Assembly: GCA_964512675.1 (NCBI GenBank)
Contig: CAZEJR010000039.1
Span: 1 to 9,275, forward strand
From: A07HB70 sp964512675
GTDB taxonomy: Archaea > Halobacteriota > Halobacteria > Halobacteriales > Haloferacaceae
Direction of reading: 5' to 3'
DNA: 9,275 bases
The notes beneath the pieces were generated by a model. The model made no database searches. It was not told where the DNA came from and saw only the letters and a list, made by a program, of their open reading frames with translations. Shown here one piece after another: positions 1-6,054 of this stretch. The translations under genes and the position numbers were made by a program. Each line of letters begins with the position of its first letter. Position 1 is the first letter of the stretch.

Positions 1-155
1 AGGCGTTCACCCTCCGGGTGAACGACGACTGGGAGGCGACCGCCCGCCTCGACGCCTCCGAGCGCGAGCGGCGCATCCTCGCCGCCGGCGGGAAGCTCTC
101 GCTGACGAAGCGGGAGGCGAGCGGCGGGAGCGGCCCGGCGCCCGCCGACGACTGA
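1..155 (+). CDS. C-terminal end of aconitate hydratase (probable), 5' truncated
   Basis: The reading frame is open from the window edge (first full codon at base 3) to a TGA at 153-155, giving about 50 residues. The tail contains TLRVNDDWEATARLD followed by ASERERRILAAGGKLSLTK. The pattern 'D-x-S/T-E/D-R-E-R-x-I-L-x-A-G-G-K/L-L' is the usual end of the swivel domain of aconitase-superfamily proteins (aconitase, homoaconitase, isopropylmalate dehydratase small subunit). Aconitase converts citrate to isocitrate in the TCA cycle, in the cytoplasm. I favour aconitate hydratase over LeuD because I recall this enzyme lying beside a rimI-like gene in haloarchaea; that is memory, not a search result. 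The final residues (GGSGPAPADD) are a low-complexity acidic tail. The iron-sulphur cysteines and catalytic core lie outside the window, so the exact family member is not proven. Confidence 0.6.
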   Translation, partial: AFTLRVNDDWEATARLDASERERRILAAGGKLSLTKREASGGSGPAPADD

Positions 156-177
156 GGAGGCGACACGGGAGCGCGGC

Positions 178-186
178 GCTTTTGCG
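178..186 (+). promoter_or_regulatory. TATA-like box of the rimI-type gene
   Basis: A TTTT run at 180-183 sits 25-28 bases before the GTG at 208, in an otherwise GC-rich spacer of 52 bases. This is the spacing expected for a leaderless archaeal transcript, and no GGAGG is present before the GTG. The box is weak in sequence; the call rests on the same spacing recurring before other genes in the window. Confidence 0.45.
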
Positions 187-207
187 CGCCCGACCGCAAC
201 TGTAGGC

Positions 208-663
208 GTGGCGCCGACCGTCAGGCCGGCCGAGCGGGCCGACCTCCTCGACGTCCTCCGCATCGAGCGGGCGTCGTTCGCCGACCCGTGGCCGTACGCC
301 GCGCTCGAGTCCTCGCTGGACGAGGCCGCGTTCCTCGTCGCCGAGGGCGAGACAGAGACGGACCTGGTCGGCTACCTCGTCGCGTCGCTCGTGCCGAACC
401 ACGGACGGGCGATCGGCCACGTCCGCGACCTGGCCGTCGACCCCGGGGCGCGCGGCGCGGGCGTCGGTCGGCGCCTGCTGACGACGGGGCTCGACCGCCT
501 GCGCCGCGGCGGCGCGACGACAGTCAAACTCGAAGTGCGCGAGTCGAACGAGCCCGCGCGGTCGCTCTACCGCGACGTCGGCTTCGCGCCCGCCCGACGT
601 ATCCAGCGGTACTACGACGACGGCGAGGACGCGCTGGTGATGACCCTCGACACCCGCGCCTGA
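208..663 (+). CDS. rimI: RimI/Ard1-type protein N-terminal acetyltransferase (GNAT family)
   Basis: This 151-residue cytoplasmic enzyme should transfer an acetyl group from acetyl-CoA to protein N-termini; archaeal RimI-like enzymes cover both the ribosomal S18-type and the broader Ard1-type activity. A single GNAT domain fills the protein. Motif A is visible at residues 71-90: the strand HVRDLAV, then the pyrophosphate-binding loop R82-G-A-G-V-G87. Motif B follows as LEVRESNEPARSLYRDVGF, carrying the Glu109 and Tyr121 positions that match the general base and acid of bacterial RimI. The C-terminal IQRYYDDGEDALVM is also typical of RimI. Length matches the family. The GTG at 208 is chosen because the sequence begins APTVRPAERADL, a normal GNAT beginning, and a T-rich box lies at the leaderless distance. 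It follows the aconitase-like stop by 52 bases and probably has its own promoter. The peptide substrates cannot be read from sequence. Confidence 0.88.
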   Translation: MAPTVRPAERADLLDVLRIERASFADPWPYAALESSLDEAAFLVAEGETETDLVGYLVASLVPNHGRAIGHVRDLAVDPGARGAGVGRRLLTTGLDRLRRGGATTVKLEVRESNEPARSLYRDVGFAPARRIQRYYDDGEDALVMTLDTRA

Positions 664-670
664 TTTTTCA
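662..670 (+). promoter_or_regulatory. T-rich box: TATA of the DUF5810 gene, overlapping the rimI stop
   Basis: The T5 run at 664-668 starts directly after the TGA of the acetyltransferase (661-663) and lies 25-29 bases before the ATG at 693. Its distance fits a TATA box for a leaderless transcript. The same T-run could also help end the upstream transcript, since archaeal terminators are often short T-tracts; that second role is inference only. Confidence 0.5.
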
Positions 671-692
671 CACCTGCGGTCTACCGGCTGGT

Positions 693-1076
693 ATGGGCTA
701 CGCGTGTCCGGTCTGTGACGTCTCACAGCACGACGCCGAACACCTCGCGAACCACCTCGCGGTGACGGCACTCACCCACGGCGGCGACCACGAGGGGTGG
801 CTGGACGACCACGCGCCGGGGTGGGTCGAGGAGTCGCCCGCGTCGCTCGGCGACCGCGTGGCGTCCTACGCCGACGAGACGGACCACGAGACGGTGTTCA
901 CAGACACGACCGAGGGGCGAGAGAGCCACGACGACCGCGCCCCGACCGGTCGCGACGGGGCCGCACCGACCGCCGACGCCGAGGCGACGCGGACGGCGCT
1001 AGAGGAGGCACGGCGGATGCGGGCCGAGGTGGTCGGAGACGGGTCAGACACGGACGGTACGGAGGAAGACACGTGA
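693..1076 (+). CDS. DUF5810-type haloarchaeal small zinc-finger protein
   Basis: A 127-residue acidic protein of unknown function. The N-terminus MGYACPVCD holds C5-x2-C8, followed by H17-x3-H21 within EHLANHLAVTALTHG, a C2H2-like zinc site; H29, H33 and H40 add further possible ligands. The conserved block covers roughly residues 1-45 and ends in DHEGWLDDHAPGW, which I recognise from memory as the DUF5810 signature of haloarchaea. The remainder is a disordered Asp/Glu/Thr-rich linker and a short predicted helix (about 96-117, ADAEATRTALEEARRMRAEV) with a heptad-like look, then an acidic tail. The ATG at 693 is chosen because the conserved block begins there and a T-rich box precedes it at the leaderless distance. 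Its end overlaps the next gene by 4 bases, so the two products are probably made together. The zinc finger could serve nucleic-acid or protein binding; nothing here decides between them. Confidence 0.82.
   Translation: MGYACPVCDVSQHDAEHLANHLAVTALTHGGDHEGWLDDHAPGWVEESPASLGDRVASYADETDHETVFTDTTEGRESHDDRAPTGRDGAAPTADAEATRTALEEARRMRAEVVGDGSDTDGTEEDT
1061..1065 (+). promoter_or_regulatory. Shine-Dalgarno GGAGG for the DUF5809 gene
   Basis: GGAGG lies inside the 3' end of the DUF5810 gene, 7 bases before the GTG at 1073. It decides the start of the DUF5809 frame, which is open further upstream without any protein-like sequence. Confidence 0.65.
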
Positions 1077-1549
1077 GCGGCGACGGTCTCGTCGCTCCCG
1101 ACACCGTCGAGGCGGCCCGGAAACGACGCGAGGCCTGTGGCCCGGCGGCGAAGACGGTAGTGCGGGAGACGGCGCGTGCGATGGGGTTCGACCGCGAGGC
1201 GTACCGGGAGCGGGTGACACCCGAAGTCGTCGCGGCGGCCCGCGACGCGCTGTTCGCGTCGCTGTTGCGCGTCCGGGTCGGCCCACGGTCGGCCTACGAG
1301 GCGTGGCAGACGACGTACGACGGCGAGGTGGCCGAGACGGGCAGTCCCGACGCCGACCGGGTCGCGTGGCACGTCGCGCCGACCGGTGCCGTCGCGACGA
1401 CCTTCCACGCCGACCGCGAGGCCGCGGTCGGGACGCTCCGTCGTCAGGCGTTCGGACGGCTCTACCGACCGGCGCTCGAGGGCGACGGCGGAGCCGGGCC
1501 GGAGACGACAGCCGACACGGACCGCGAGTCGGGCGCGACCGACCGCTGA
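1073..1549 (+). CDS. DUF5809-type haloarchaeal protein
   Basis: A 158-residue soluble protein of unknown function. The core runs from about residue 12 to 135: a helical segment KTVVRETARAMGFDREAY, then TPEVVAAARDALFASLL, a loop with YEAWQTTYDGEV, and the C-terminal ATTFHADREAAVGTLRRQAFGRLYR. I recognise this as the DUF5809 pattern from memory; in haloarchaea it commonly sits beside a DUF5810 gene, as it does here. The start is the GTG at 1073, forming a GTGA overlap with the stop of the upstream gene and preceded by GGAGG at a 7-base spacing. The last 23 residues are a disordered acidic tail. No catalytic motif, signal peptide or membrane span is visible. The stable pairing with a small zinc-finger protein suggests a joint complex or shared pathway, but that is inference. 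Confidence 0.82.
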   Translation: MSGDGLVAPDTVEAARKRREACGPAAKTVVRETARAMGFDREAYRERVTPEVVAAARDALFASLLRVRVGPRSAYEAWQTTYDGEVAETGSPDADRVAWHVAPTGAVATTFHADREAAVGTLRRQAFGRLYRPALEGDGGAGPETTADTDRESGATDR

Positions 1550-1557
1550 CCGGCAGG

Positions 1558-1565
1558 CGTTTTAC
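1558..1565 (+). promoter_or_regulatory. TATA-like box of the membrane-protein/Nudix pair
   Basis: TTTTA at 1560-1564 sits in the 37-base gap after the DUF5809 stop and 23-27 bases before the GTG at 1587. No GGAGG precedes that GTG, so a leaderless transcript is likely. Confidence 0.5.
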
Positions 1566-1586
1566 CGCCGCGCCCGAGTCGCGGTC

Positions 1587-1961
1587 GTGCGACGAGTCAC
1601 CCCCAGATTCGCCGTCGGCCTCGGACTCCTCGTCGTCGCGCTCCTCGCCCTCGACGCGGCCCCGTCGACGCTCGGGAGCGGCGGGCCACACCGCCTCGTC
1701 GTGACCGGGGTGGAGTCGGAGACACCGGCGGCGAACGCAAGCGACCTGCCGGAGCGGCGCTCCCCGTACCTGACAGAGGCGCTCCGTGCGTCCGGCGGAC
1801 GGTCGTCGGGCGACCGGACGACCCGACTCGGGCTGAAGGGGCCGTTCGACGAGGTCGCGGCGCTCGTCGCCCGGACGCCCGGTGCGGCGGTAGAGGGGCG
1901 CGACCACGCGGTGCGAGTCACCGTCGACGGCCAGTGCTATCGCGCGGAGGGACGACGGTGA
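1587..1961 (+). CDS. Single-span membrane-anchored protein of unknown function
   Basis: A 124-residue protein that I do not recognise. It starts with two arginines and a hydrophobic helix at about residues 8-24 (FAVGLGLLVVALLALDA), flanked by positive charge on the N-side, so it is probably an N-in anchor with about 100 residues outside the cell. The lack of a cysteine near the helix end argues against a lipoprotein. The outer part holds an N-A-S glycosylation sequon (N50), an SPYLTEALRAS helix, and a small beta-like end around HAVRVTVDGQCYRAE. The GTG at 1587 is chosen because it gives the shortest start that keeps the whole helix, with a T-rich box at the leaderless distance; the frame upstream is Arg-rich and not protein-like. 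Its stop overlaps the Nudix start by 4 bases, so the two are co-expressed, although their jobs may be unrelated. Confidence 0.7.
   Translation: MRRVTPRFAVGLGLLVVALLALDAAPSTLGSGGPHRLVVTGVESETPAANASDLPERRSPYLTEALRASGGRSSGDRTTRLGLKGPFDEVAALVARTPGAAVEGRDHAVRVTVDGQCYRAEGRR
1946..1950 (+). promoter_or_regulatory. Shine-Dalgarno GGAGG for the Nudix gene
   Basis: GGAGG inside the last codons of the membrane-protein gene, 7 bases before the GTG at 1958. It supports that start over the other in-frame GTG at 1934. Confidence 0.65.
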
Positions 1962-2518
1962 GACCACAGAACGACGTCGGTGACCCCGACCCCTCGCGGC
2001 CGGTGCTGGAGGAGGTCGTCGAGTACGAGACGGAGTGGGTCACCGCGGGCTACGACCTCGTCGAGGGGCCGGACGGGTCGACGAAGCGCTACTACTGGGC
2101 GGAGCTTCCGCCGGCGGCTGTCGTCGTCGCGGTCCACGACGACCGGCTGCTCCTCGTCGAGCAGTATCGCCCGACGATCCGGGAGACACAGCTCGAACTC
2201 CCCGCCGGTGTCGTCGAGGCGGGCGAGACGTTCACCGAAGCCGGCGCGCGCGAACTTCGCGAGGAGACGGGTGTCGCCGCGGGCGAGACGGAGCTCCTCG
2301 CCGACTTCTGGACGGCGACGGGACTGCTCCGCCACCGGCGTGGTATCGTCCTCGCGACGGACCTGACCGACGCCGGGGCGGTCGACCACGACTCGAACGA
2401 GTTTCTCGTCCCGCGGTCGGTGCCGGTCGACCGGGCGCTGTCGGTCGCGCGGGCGACGCCGACGAACGACGCGACGCTAGAGGGTGTGTTGCTCGCCCGC
2501 GAGGCAGACGTGCTGTGA
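1958..2518 (+). CDS. Nudix hydrolase, ADP-ribose pyrophosphatase-like
   Basis: A 186-residue cytoplasmic protein of the Nudix superfamily, which cleaves nucleoside diphosphates linked to another group. The Nudix box is complete at residues 84-106: G84-x5-E90-x7-R98-E99-L-x-E102-E103-x-G105-V106, with all metal-binding glutamates present. The preceding LLLVEQYRPTIRETQLELPAG is typical of ADP-ribose/nucleoside-diphosphate-sugar pyrophosphatases (the NudF/ADPRase type), so ADP-ribose or a related sugar nucleotide is the most likely substrate; substrate choice in this superfamily is hard to call from sequence. The GTG at 1958 forms a GTGA overlap with the upstream stop and has GGAGG at a 7-base spacing. 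An N-terminal stretch (PQNDVGDPDPSRP) precedes the fold and looks disordered. The gene ends 31 bases from the convergent aIF1 gene, with no obvious terminator between them. Confidence 0.9.
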   Translation: MRPQNDVGDPDPSRPVLEEVVEYETEWVTAGYDLVEGPDGSTKRYYWAELPPAAVVVAVHDDRLLLVEQYRPTIRETQLELPAGVVEAGETFTEAGARELREETGVAAGETELLADFWTATGLLRHRRGIVLATDLTDAGAVDHDSNEFLVPRSVPVDRALSVARATPTNDATLEGVLLAREADVL

Positions 2519-2549
2519 GAGACGGAGAGCGGGAGCGGCTCGACGGCGG

Positions 2550-2843
2550 TCAGGCGACGTTGAATCCCTTCTCGCGGAGGAACTCCTCCACGCGACCGGA
2601 GTGGTTCCCCTGGAGTTCGATGGCGCCGTCCTCGACGGTGCCACCGCAGGCGAACTTCGATTTGAGGTCCGAGGACAGGCTGTCCATGTCCACGTCGTTC
2701 GGGTCGAACCCCTCGACTATCGTCACTTCCTTGCCGTATCTGCGCTCGTCGATGCGGATGCTGATCTCCTGGGACTCCTTTGCGACGTCCTCGCAGACGC
2801 AGAGTTCCTCGGGCAGCCCGCACGTCGAGCAGACTCCTCCCAT
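2550..2843 (-). CDS. Translation initiation factor aIF1 (SUI1/eIF1 family)
   Basis: A 97-residue factor that binds the small ribosomal subunit near the P site and guards start-codon selection. The SUI1 fold covers about residues 27-97, with the beta-hairpin region RRYGKEVTIVEGFD, the conserved LKSKFACGGTVEDG, and the ending IELQGNHSGRVEEFLREKGF, all close to archaeal and eukaryotic eIF1. The N-terminus has a zinc-knuckle pattern, C5-x2-C8 and C15-x-C17, common in archaeal SUI1 proteins. Length is normal. The ATG at 2843 is the only start that precedes the knuckle. A TATA-like box lies 26-32 bases upstream, so the transcript is probably leaderless and independent of the operon that ends 50 bases upstream on the same strand. 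A GGGAGGAG run directly follows the start codon (bases +4 to +11). It converges with the Nudix gene. Confidence 0.95.
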   Translation of the reverse strand: MGGVCSTCGLPEELCVCEDVAKESQEISIRIDERRYGKEVTIVEGFDPNDVDMDSLSSDLKSKFACGGTVEDGAIELQGNHSGRVEEFLREKGFNVA

Positions 2844-2849
2844 TCCGGC

Positions 2850-2862
2850 TCTCGATTCGAGA
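2850..2862 (-). promoter_or_regulatory. 13-base perfect palindrome between TATA box and aIF1 start
   Basis: Forward sequence TCTCGA-T-TCGAGA: two 6-base arms around one central base, 7-19 bases upstream of the ATG. If the transcript is leaderless, the palindrome is not transcribed and lies where a bound repressor would block polymerase. A chance origin is possible. Confidence 0.3.
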
Positions 2863-2868
2863 TCACAC

Positions 2869-2875
2869 TACTAAA
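2869..2875 (-). promoter_or_regulatory. TATA box of the aIF1 gene
   Basis: On the minus strand this reads TTTAGTA, 26-32 bases before the ATG at 2843. It is the most AT-rich stretch in the 50-base gap between the transglutaminase gene and aIF1, and its position predicts transcription starting at or next to the ATG. Confidence 0.55.
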
Positions 2876-2893
2876 TGCTGTCGGGGTGGCGGG

Positions 2894-5062
2894 TCAGCCG
2901 CCGAACGCCGTCTCGTCGCCGACGAGGCGGTCTACCGTCGCCACCGCCTCGTCGGCTGTCTCCCGGTCGACCCCGTCGCCGTACTGTGCGCGTTCGTACG
3001 CGTCGACGACGGAGCGCGCCGCGGGGTCGACCCCCTCACCAACCGCCGCCTCGACGTACGCCCGTGGCGTCTCGCCGGCACGACGGGGGCGCCCCCGGCG
3101 TTCGAGGAGCGTCTCCAGCCGGTCGTACGCACGCACCGCGTCGGCAGCCGGGTCGCCGCGGCGCTGTCGTCTGAGCGCGACTGCCTCGCGGAGGCGCGTG
3201 ACGGCACCCGTCCGGCGCCCCACGGCGGCGAGGCCGACGACGGCGACGGCCCACACCGCGAGCGTCCGTGTCGAGGGCAGCTCCGGGAGCGACGGCCCGC
3301 CGTCGCCGCCGTCGTCGGACGGCCCGGTCGGAGTCGCGACCCCGTCCACCGCCGCGTCGGTGCCGTTCGTCCCGTTCGTCCCGTTCGTCGCGTCTGTCCC
3401 GTTCGTCGCTCCCGACGCCGGTGCCTGCGGCGTGATCGTCACGACGTCGCCCTCGGAGCCCCCCTGTGGCGTCGTCGGGGCCGAGCCGACACCCGTGCCG
3501 CTCCCGCTACGGGCCTGCTCGATGCGCGTCTGCTCGGCGTCTTCGCGCGGGCCGGCGGGAGTCGGGTCGAACCGCACCCAGCCGACGTCGGGGAAGTACA
3601 CCTGCACCCACGCGTGTGAGTCCAGTCCCCGGACGACGTACCGGGTGTCGTCGACCTGCTCGCCGGCGGTGTAGCCGACGACGAACCGCGCGGGCACGCC
3701 CTCCGAGCGCAGCATCGTCACCATCGTGGTCGCGTAGTAGGTGCAGTAGCCAGCGTCCATCTCGAACAGGAACGAGTCGGCGATAGAGCCGTCCGGACGG
3801 TCGACGTCGAGCGAGTAGCGCTTCTCGCGCTCGAGGTGGCGCTCGATCGCGACTGCGGCCTCGTACGGCGTCTCGGCGTCCGCGGTCACCGTCGCCGCCC
3901 GCTCGCGCACCCGGTCGGGCGTCGACCCCGGCAGTCCGGTGTACGTCGACTCGACCCGGTCCGGGTAGTCGGTGCCAGCGCGTCGGAGCTGTTCGGTGGT
4001 GTACCGCGGCGCCCGGCTCTCGACGGTGTAGCTGTCGTTCGCAGACAGCCGGGCCGCCGGACGCACGCCGCCCTGTGGCGTCGCGAGGGCGTCGACGCCG
4101 TCGACGTCGACGGGCCGCCACGCCGCCGGGAGCGAGCCGAGCGACCCGCGTGTGGTCACGCGCTGACGAACCGTCTGTGCCGCCCCCGGCGTGTCGGGGC
4201 GGCGTCGGTCGAGTTCGGTCGTCTCGCCGGTCCGTACCCAGCCGTCGCCGGTGTAGCGGTCGTACGCCGCGGTCTGCCAGTACGCCTCCTCCGAGCTCTC
4301 GACCTCGAACCTGACCCGCGGCGAGAGGCTGATGCTCCCGAGGACGCGGACGCTGTCCTCCGCCTCCACCACCGTCGACTCCACCGTCTGGTCGCCGATT
4401 GACCCGCCGCCGAGCGACGACGCCGCGCCGCCGGCGGCGACAGAGAGTGTCGCCGACACCACGACCATCGCGGCGACGACGGCGACGACCGCGTCCAGCT
4501 GCGGCGTCGGGACGCCGGAGCGCTCGGCCTCGCCCGCGCCGACCGTGCCCGCCGCGCCGGTAACACCGACGAGCGTCGTCGTCGGTCCGGCGTCGCCCGT
4601 CAGGACGACGAGCGAGAGCGCCGCGCCGCCGGCGGCGACACTCGGGACGTACTGCCGCCGGACGGCGAGGTACCACGACAGCACGACCGGCCCGGGCGCG
4701 ACGCCGAGGGCCCACACGCCGGCGTTGGTGAGCCGGAGGACCGAGAGACCGGTGAGGAGCGCGCCGGTGTCGGCGAGCACCTGCGGCGTGAACAGCAGGC
4801 TGCGCTGGCCCGGCGGCACCGAGAGGACGTAGGCGCCGAAGCCGGCGACGGCGACGCCGGCGGTCACCGCTGCCGCGGCCCGCGTCTCGACGAACCGGCC
4901 CATCGCGGCACCGAGCACGAGACTCCCGGCCAGCACGGCGAGCATCCGCGCCGGGGCGCCGGTCACGTCCGCGACGTGGTAGAGCACGCCAGCGTACGAC
5001 GCCGTCAGCGCGGCGACACCGGAGAGCGCGAGCAGCCGGGGACGGTCCGTCGAGCCGGTCAC
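2894..5062 (-). CDS. Membrane transglutaminase-like protein, TgpA/DUF3488-DUF4129 type
   Basis: A 722-residue membrane protein. The N-terminal part (residues about 10-210) has seven to eight hydrophobic helices. A large outer region follows and contains a transglutaminase/papain-like domain with a full triad: Cys440 in GYCTYYATTM, His483 in DSHAWVQVYF and Asp499 in VRFDPTP. A disordered linker with an Asn-Gly-Thr run (N554, N560, N563, N566) leads to one more helix at about 599-615 and a cytoplasmic DUF4129-like tail (about 646-697, with YDRLETLLERRGRPRRAGETPRAYVEA). This order matches bacterial TgpA-type proteins, which are about 650-750 residues. Activity may be protein crosslinking, deamidation or peptidase; the sequence cannot choose. 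The GTG at 5062 overlaps the DUF58 stop by 4 bases, with GGAGG at a 7-base spacing. The outer sequons, including N342, fit archaeal AglB N-glycosylation. It is the last gene of the moxR-DUF58 operon. Confidence 0.88.
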   Translation of the reverse strand: MTGSTDRPRLLALSGVAALTASYAGVLYHVADVTGAPARMLAVLAGSLVLGAAMGRFVETRAAAAVTAGVAVAGFGAYVLSVPPGQRSLLFTPQVLADTGALLTGLSVLRLTNAGVWALGVAPGPVVLSWYLAVRRQYVPSVAAGGAALSLVVLTGDAGPTTTLVGVTGAAGTVGAGEAERSGVPTPQLDAVVAVVAAMVVVSATLSVAAGGAASSLGGGSIGDQTVESTVVEAEDSVRVLGSISLSPRVRFEVESSEEAYWQTAAYDRYTGDGWVRTGETTELDRRRPDTPGAAQTVRQRVTTRGSLGSLPAAWRPVDVDGVDALATPQGGVRPAARLSANDSYTVESRAPRYTTEQLRRAGTDYPDRVESTYTGLPGSTPDRVRERAATVTADAETPYEAAVAIERHLEREKRYSLDVDRPDGSIADSFLFEMDAGYCTYYATTMVTMLRSEGVPARFVVGYTAGEQVDDTRYVVRGLDSHAWVQVYFPDVGWVRFDPTPAGPREDAEQTRIEQARSGSGTGVGSAPTTPQGGSEGDVVTITPQAPASGATNGTDATNGTNGTNGTDAAVDGVATPTGPSDDGGDGGPSLPELPSTRTLAVWAVAVVGLAAVGRRTGAVTRLREAVALRRQRRGDPAADAVRAYDRLETLLERRGRPRRAGETPRAYVEAAVGEGVDPAARSVVDAYERAQYGDGVDRETADEAVATVDRLVGDETAFGG
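3363..3407. repeat. 9-base tandem repeat encoding Asn-Gly-Thr sequons
   Basis: The unit CCGTTCGTC occurs three times in direct succession (3363-3371, 3372-3380, 3381-3389) and once more at 3399-3407 after a diverged unit. On the minus strand each copy supplies most of one Asn-Gly-Thr triplet of the transglutaminase-like protein. The 9-base period keeps the frame, so the copy number can change without breaking the gene. Confidence 0.85.
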
Positions 5063-6054
5063 GCCGCCACCTCCGGCGCGACGTCGGTGTCCGCCGCGTC
5101 ACGGTCCGTCGCGCCGCCGAACGTCGTCTCGACGCCGTCGACGGTGACCCGCGCTGTCCCGCCGCTCGTCTCGACGACGACGGGCGCGTCGGCGGACGGC
5201 ACGGGCCCGGGGTCGACCGTCGCGAGGTGTGCGAGCGCCCGGTCGCGGTCGTCCGGCGCGGCCTCGACGTCGCCGCCCGGCGTCCGCAGGTCGACGACGA
5301 CGCCGAGGTCGTGGAGCGCCGCGACGACACTCGCCGCCGCCGCGGCCATCTCGTCGCCGTCGCCCGGGTCGCCGCCGACCGCGACCGTGACGGTTCGCTC
5401 CGGGCGCGCTCCGACGTACTCCGTGACGATCAGGTCGTCGCGTTTCGCGCTCACCTTCCAGTTCAGGTTGCGGAGCGCGTCGCCGCGGACGTACTCGCGG
5501 AGACCGGCGAACTCGTCGCGCTCCGTCCGGACGTCGCCGGCGACGCGAGAGCGCAGGCGCGCGGTCGTCTCGGTCGGGAGCGGCTGCACCGGCGGGTAGA
5601 CGAGCACGCGCCCCGACTCGCCGACGGTCCGGGTGCTCGCCACCAGCCCCAGCGCGTCCGTCGACCGCACCGTCGCCGGGCCGACACGGTGACGCCCGCG
5701 CCGCTCCAGACGCACCCCGTACCGCACCGTGTCGCGCCCGACGGTCGCCTCGACGGGCAGGTCCGTCGTCGAGACCGCCGGCGAGAGGCGGTCGTCGACC
5801 GCCGCGGGATAGGGGTCGTCGACGTCGAACGCGAGGCTGACGGTCGTCTCGCGCCCGGCCGGACCGTCGGGCGGGAGGACGCGCTCGACCGACGGGCGGG
5901 GCGCGAGCCAGGCCTGGACGACGCCGGCGGTCAGCGCGACGGCTGCGGGGACGACGACGGCACCGAGCGAGCGCGGGCCGAAGGCGACACCGAGGAGCGT
6001 TGCGGCGACGACGACGACGAGCAGCCCGAGCCCCCGGCGGGTCGGTCGGATCAT
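5059..6054 (-). CDS. DUF58 membrane-anchored vWA-like protein
   Basis: A 331-residue protein. Two hydrophobic helices at about residues 8-24 and 29-48 form an N-terminal hairpin, followed by an immunoglobulin-like stretch (about 55-160) with RRGRHRVGPATVRSTDALGL. The DUF58 signature lies at about 184-213: GLREYVRGDALRNLNWK and then SAKRDDLIVTEY. The segment after it (about 220-290) should be the vWA-like fold, but its first strand reads TVTVAVGGDPGDG and lacks the DxSxS metal site. DUF58 proteins are commonly encoded beside MoxR ATPases, which are thought to act on them as partners or chaperones. Here the ATG at 6054 shares one base with the moxR stop, and the stop overlaps the transglutaminase gene start, so all three are translated from one message. 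A GTG one codon upstream is an alternative start; neither has a clear Shine-Dalgarno. Confidence 0.9.
   Translation of the reverse strand: MIRPTRRGLGLLVVVVAATLLGVAFGPRSLGAVVVPAAVALTAGVVQAWLAPRPSVERVLPPDGPAGRETTVSLAFDVDDPYPAAVDDRLSPAVSTTDLPVEATVGRDTVRYGVRLERRGRHRVGPATVRSTDALGLVASTRTVGESGRVLVYPPVQPLPTETTARLRSRVAGDVRTERDEFAGLREYVRGDALRNLNWKVSAKRDDLIVTEYVGARPERTVTVAVGGDPGDGDEMAAAAASVVAALHDLGVVVDLRTPGGDVEAAPDDRDRALAHLATVDPGPVPSADAPVVVETSGGTARVTVDGVETTFGGATDRDAADTDVAPEVAA
5070..5074 (-). promoter_or_regulatory. Shine-Dalgarno GGAGG for the transglutaminase-like gene
   Basis: On the minus strand GGAGG lies inside the end of the DUF58 gene, 7 bases before the GTG at 5062, and fixes that GTG as the start. 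It is the third GTGA junction in the window with this spacing. Confidence 0.65.

Noticed and set aside
1934..1957. Earlier GTG start for the Nudix hydrolase
   Set aside because: It would add eight residues overlapping the upstream gene deeply; the GTG at 1958 has the GTGA overlap and a well-placed GGAGG.
2519..2549. Terminator in the gap between the convergent Nudix and aIF1 genes
   Set aside because: The 31 bases show neither a T-rich stretch on either strand nor a convincing stem.
2888..2902. Possible terminator hairpin at the end of the transglutaminase-like gene
   Set aside because: The stem is only 5 bases (GGCGG/CCGCC) with the stop codon in the loop and no T-tract after it; such stems are common in GC-rich DNA.
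2484..3674. Long plus-strand open frame opposite aIF1 and the transglutaminase-like gene
   Set aside because: It crosses two real minus-strand genes and their gap, and its product is Ser/Arg/Pro-rich without any motif.
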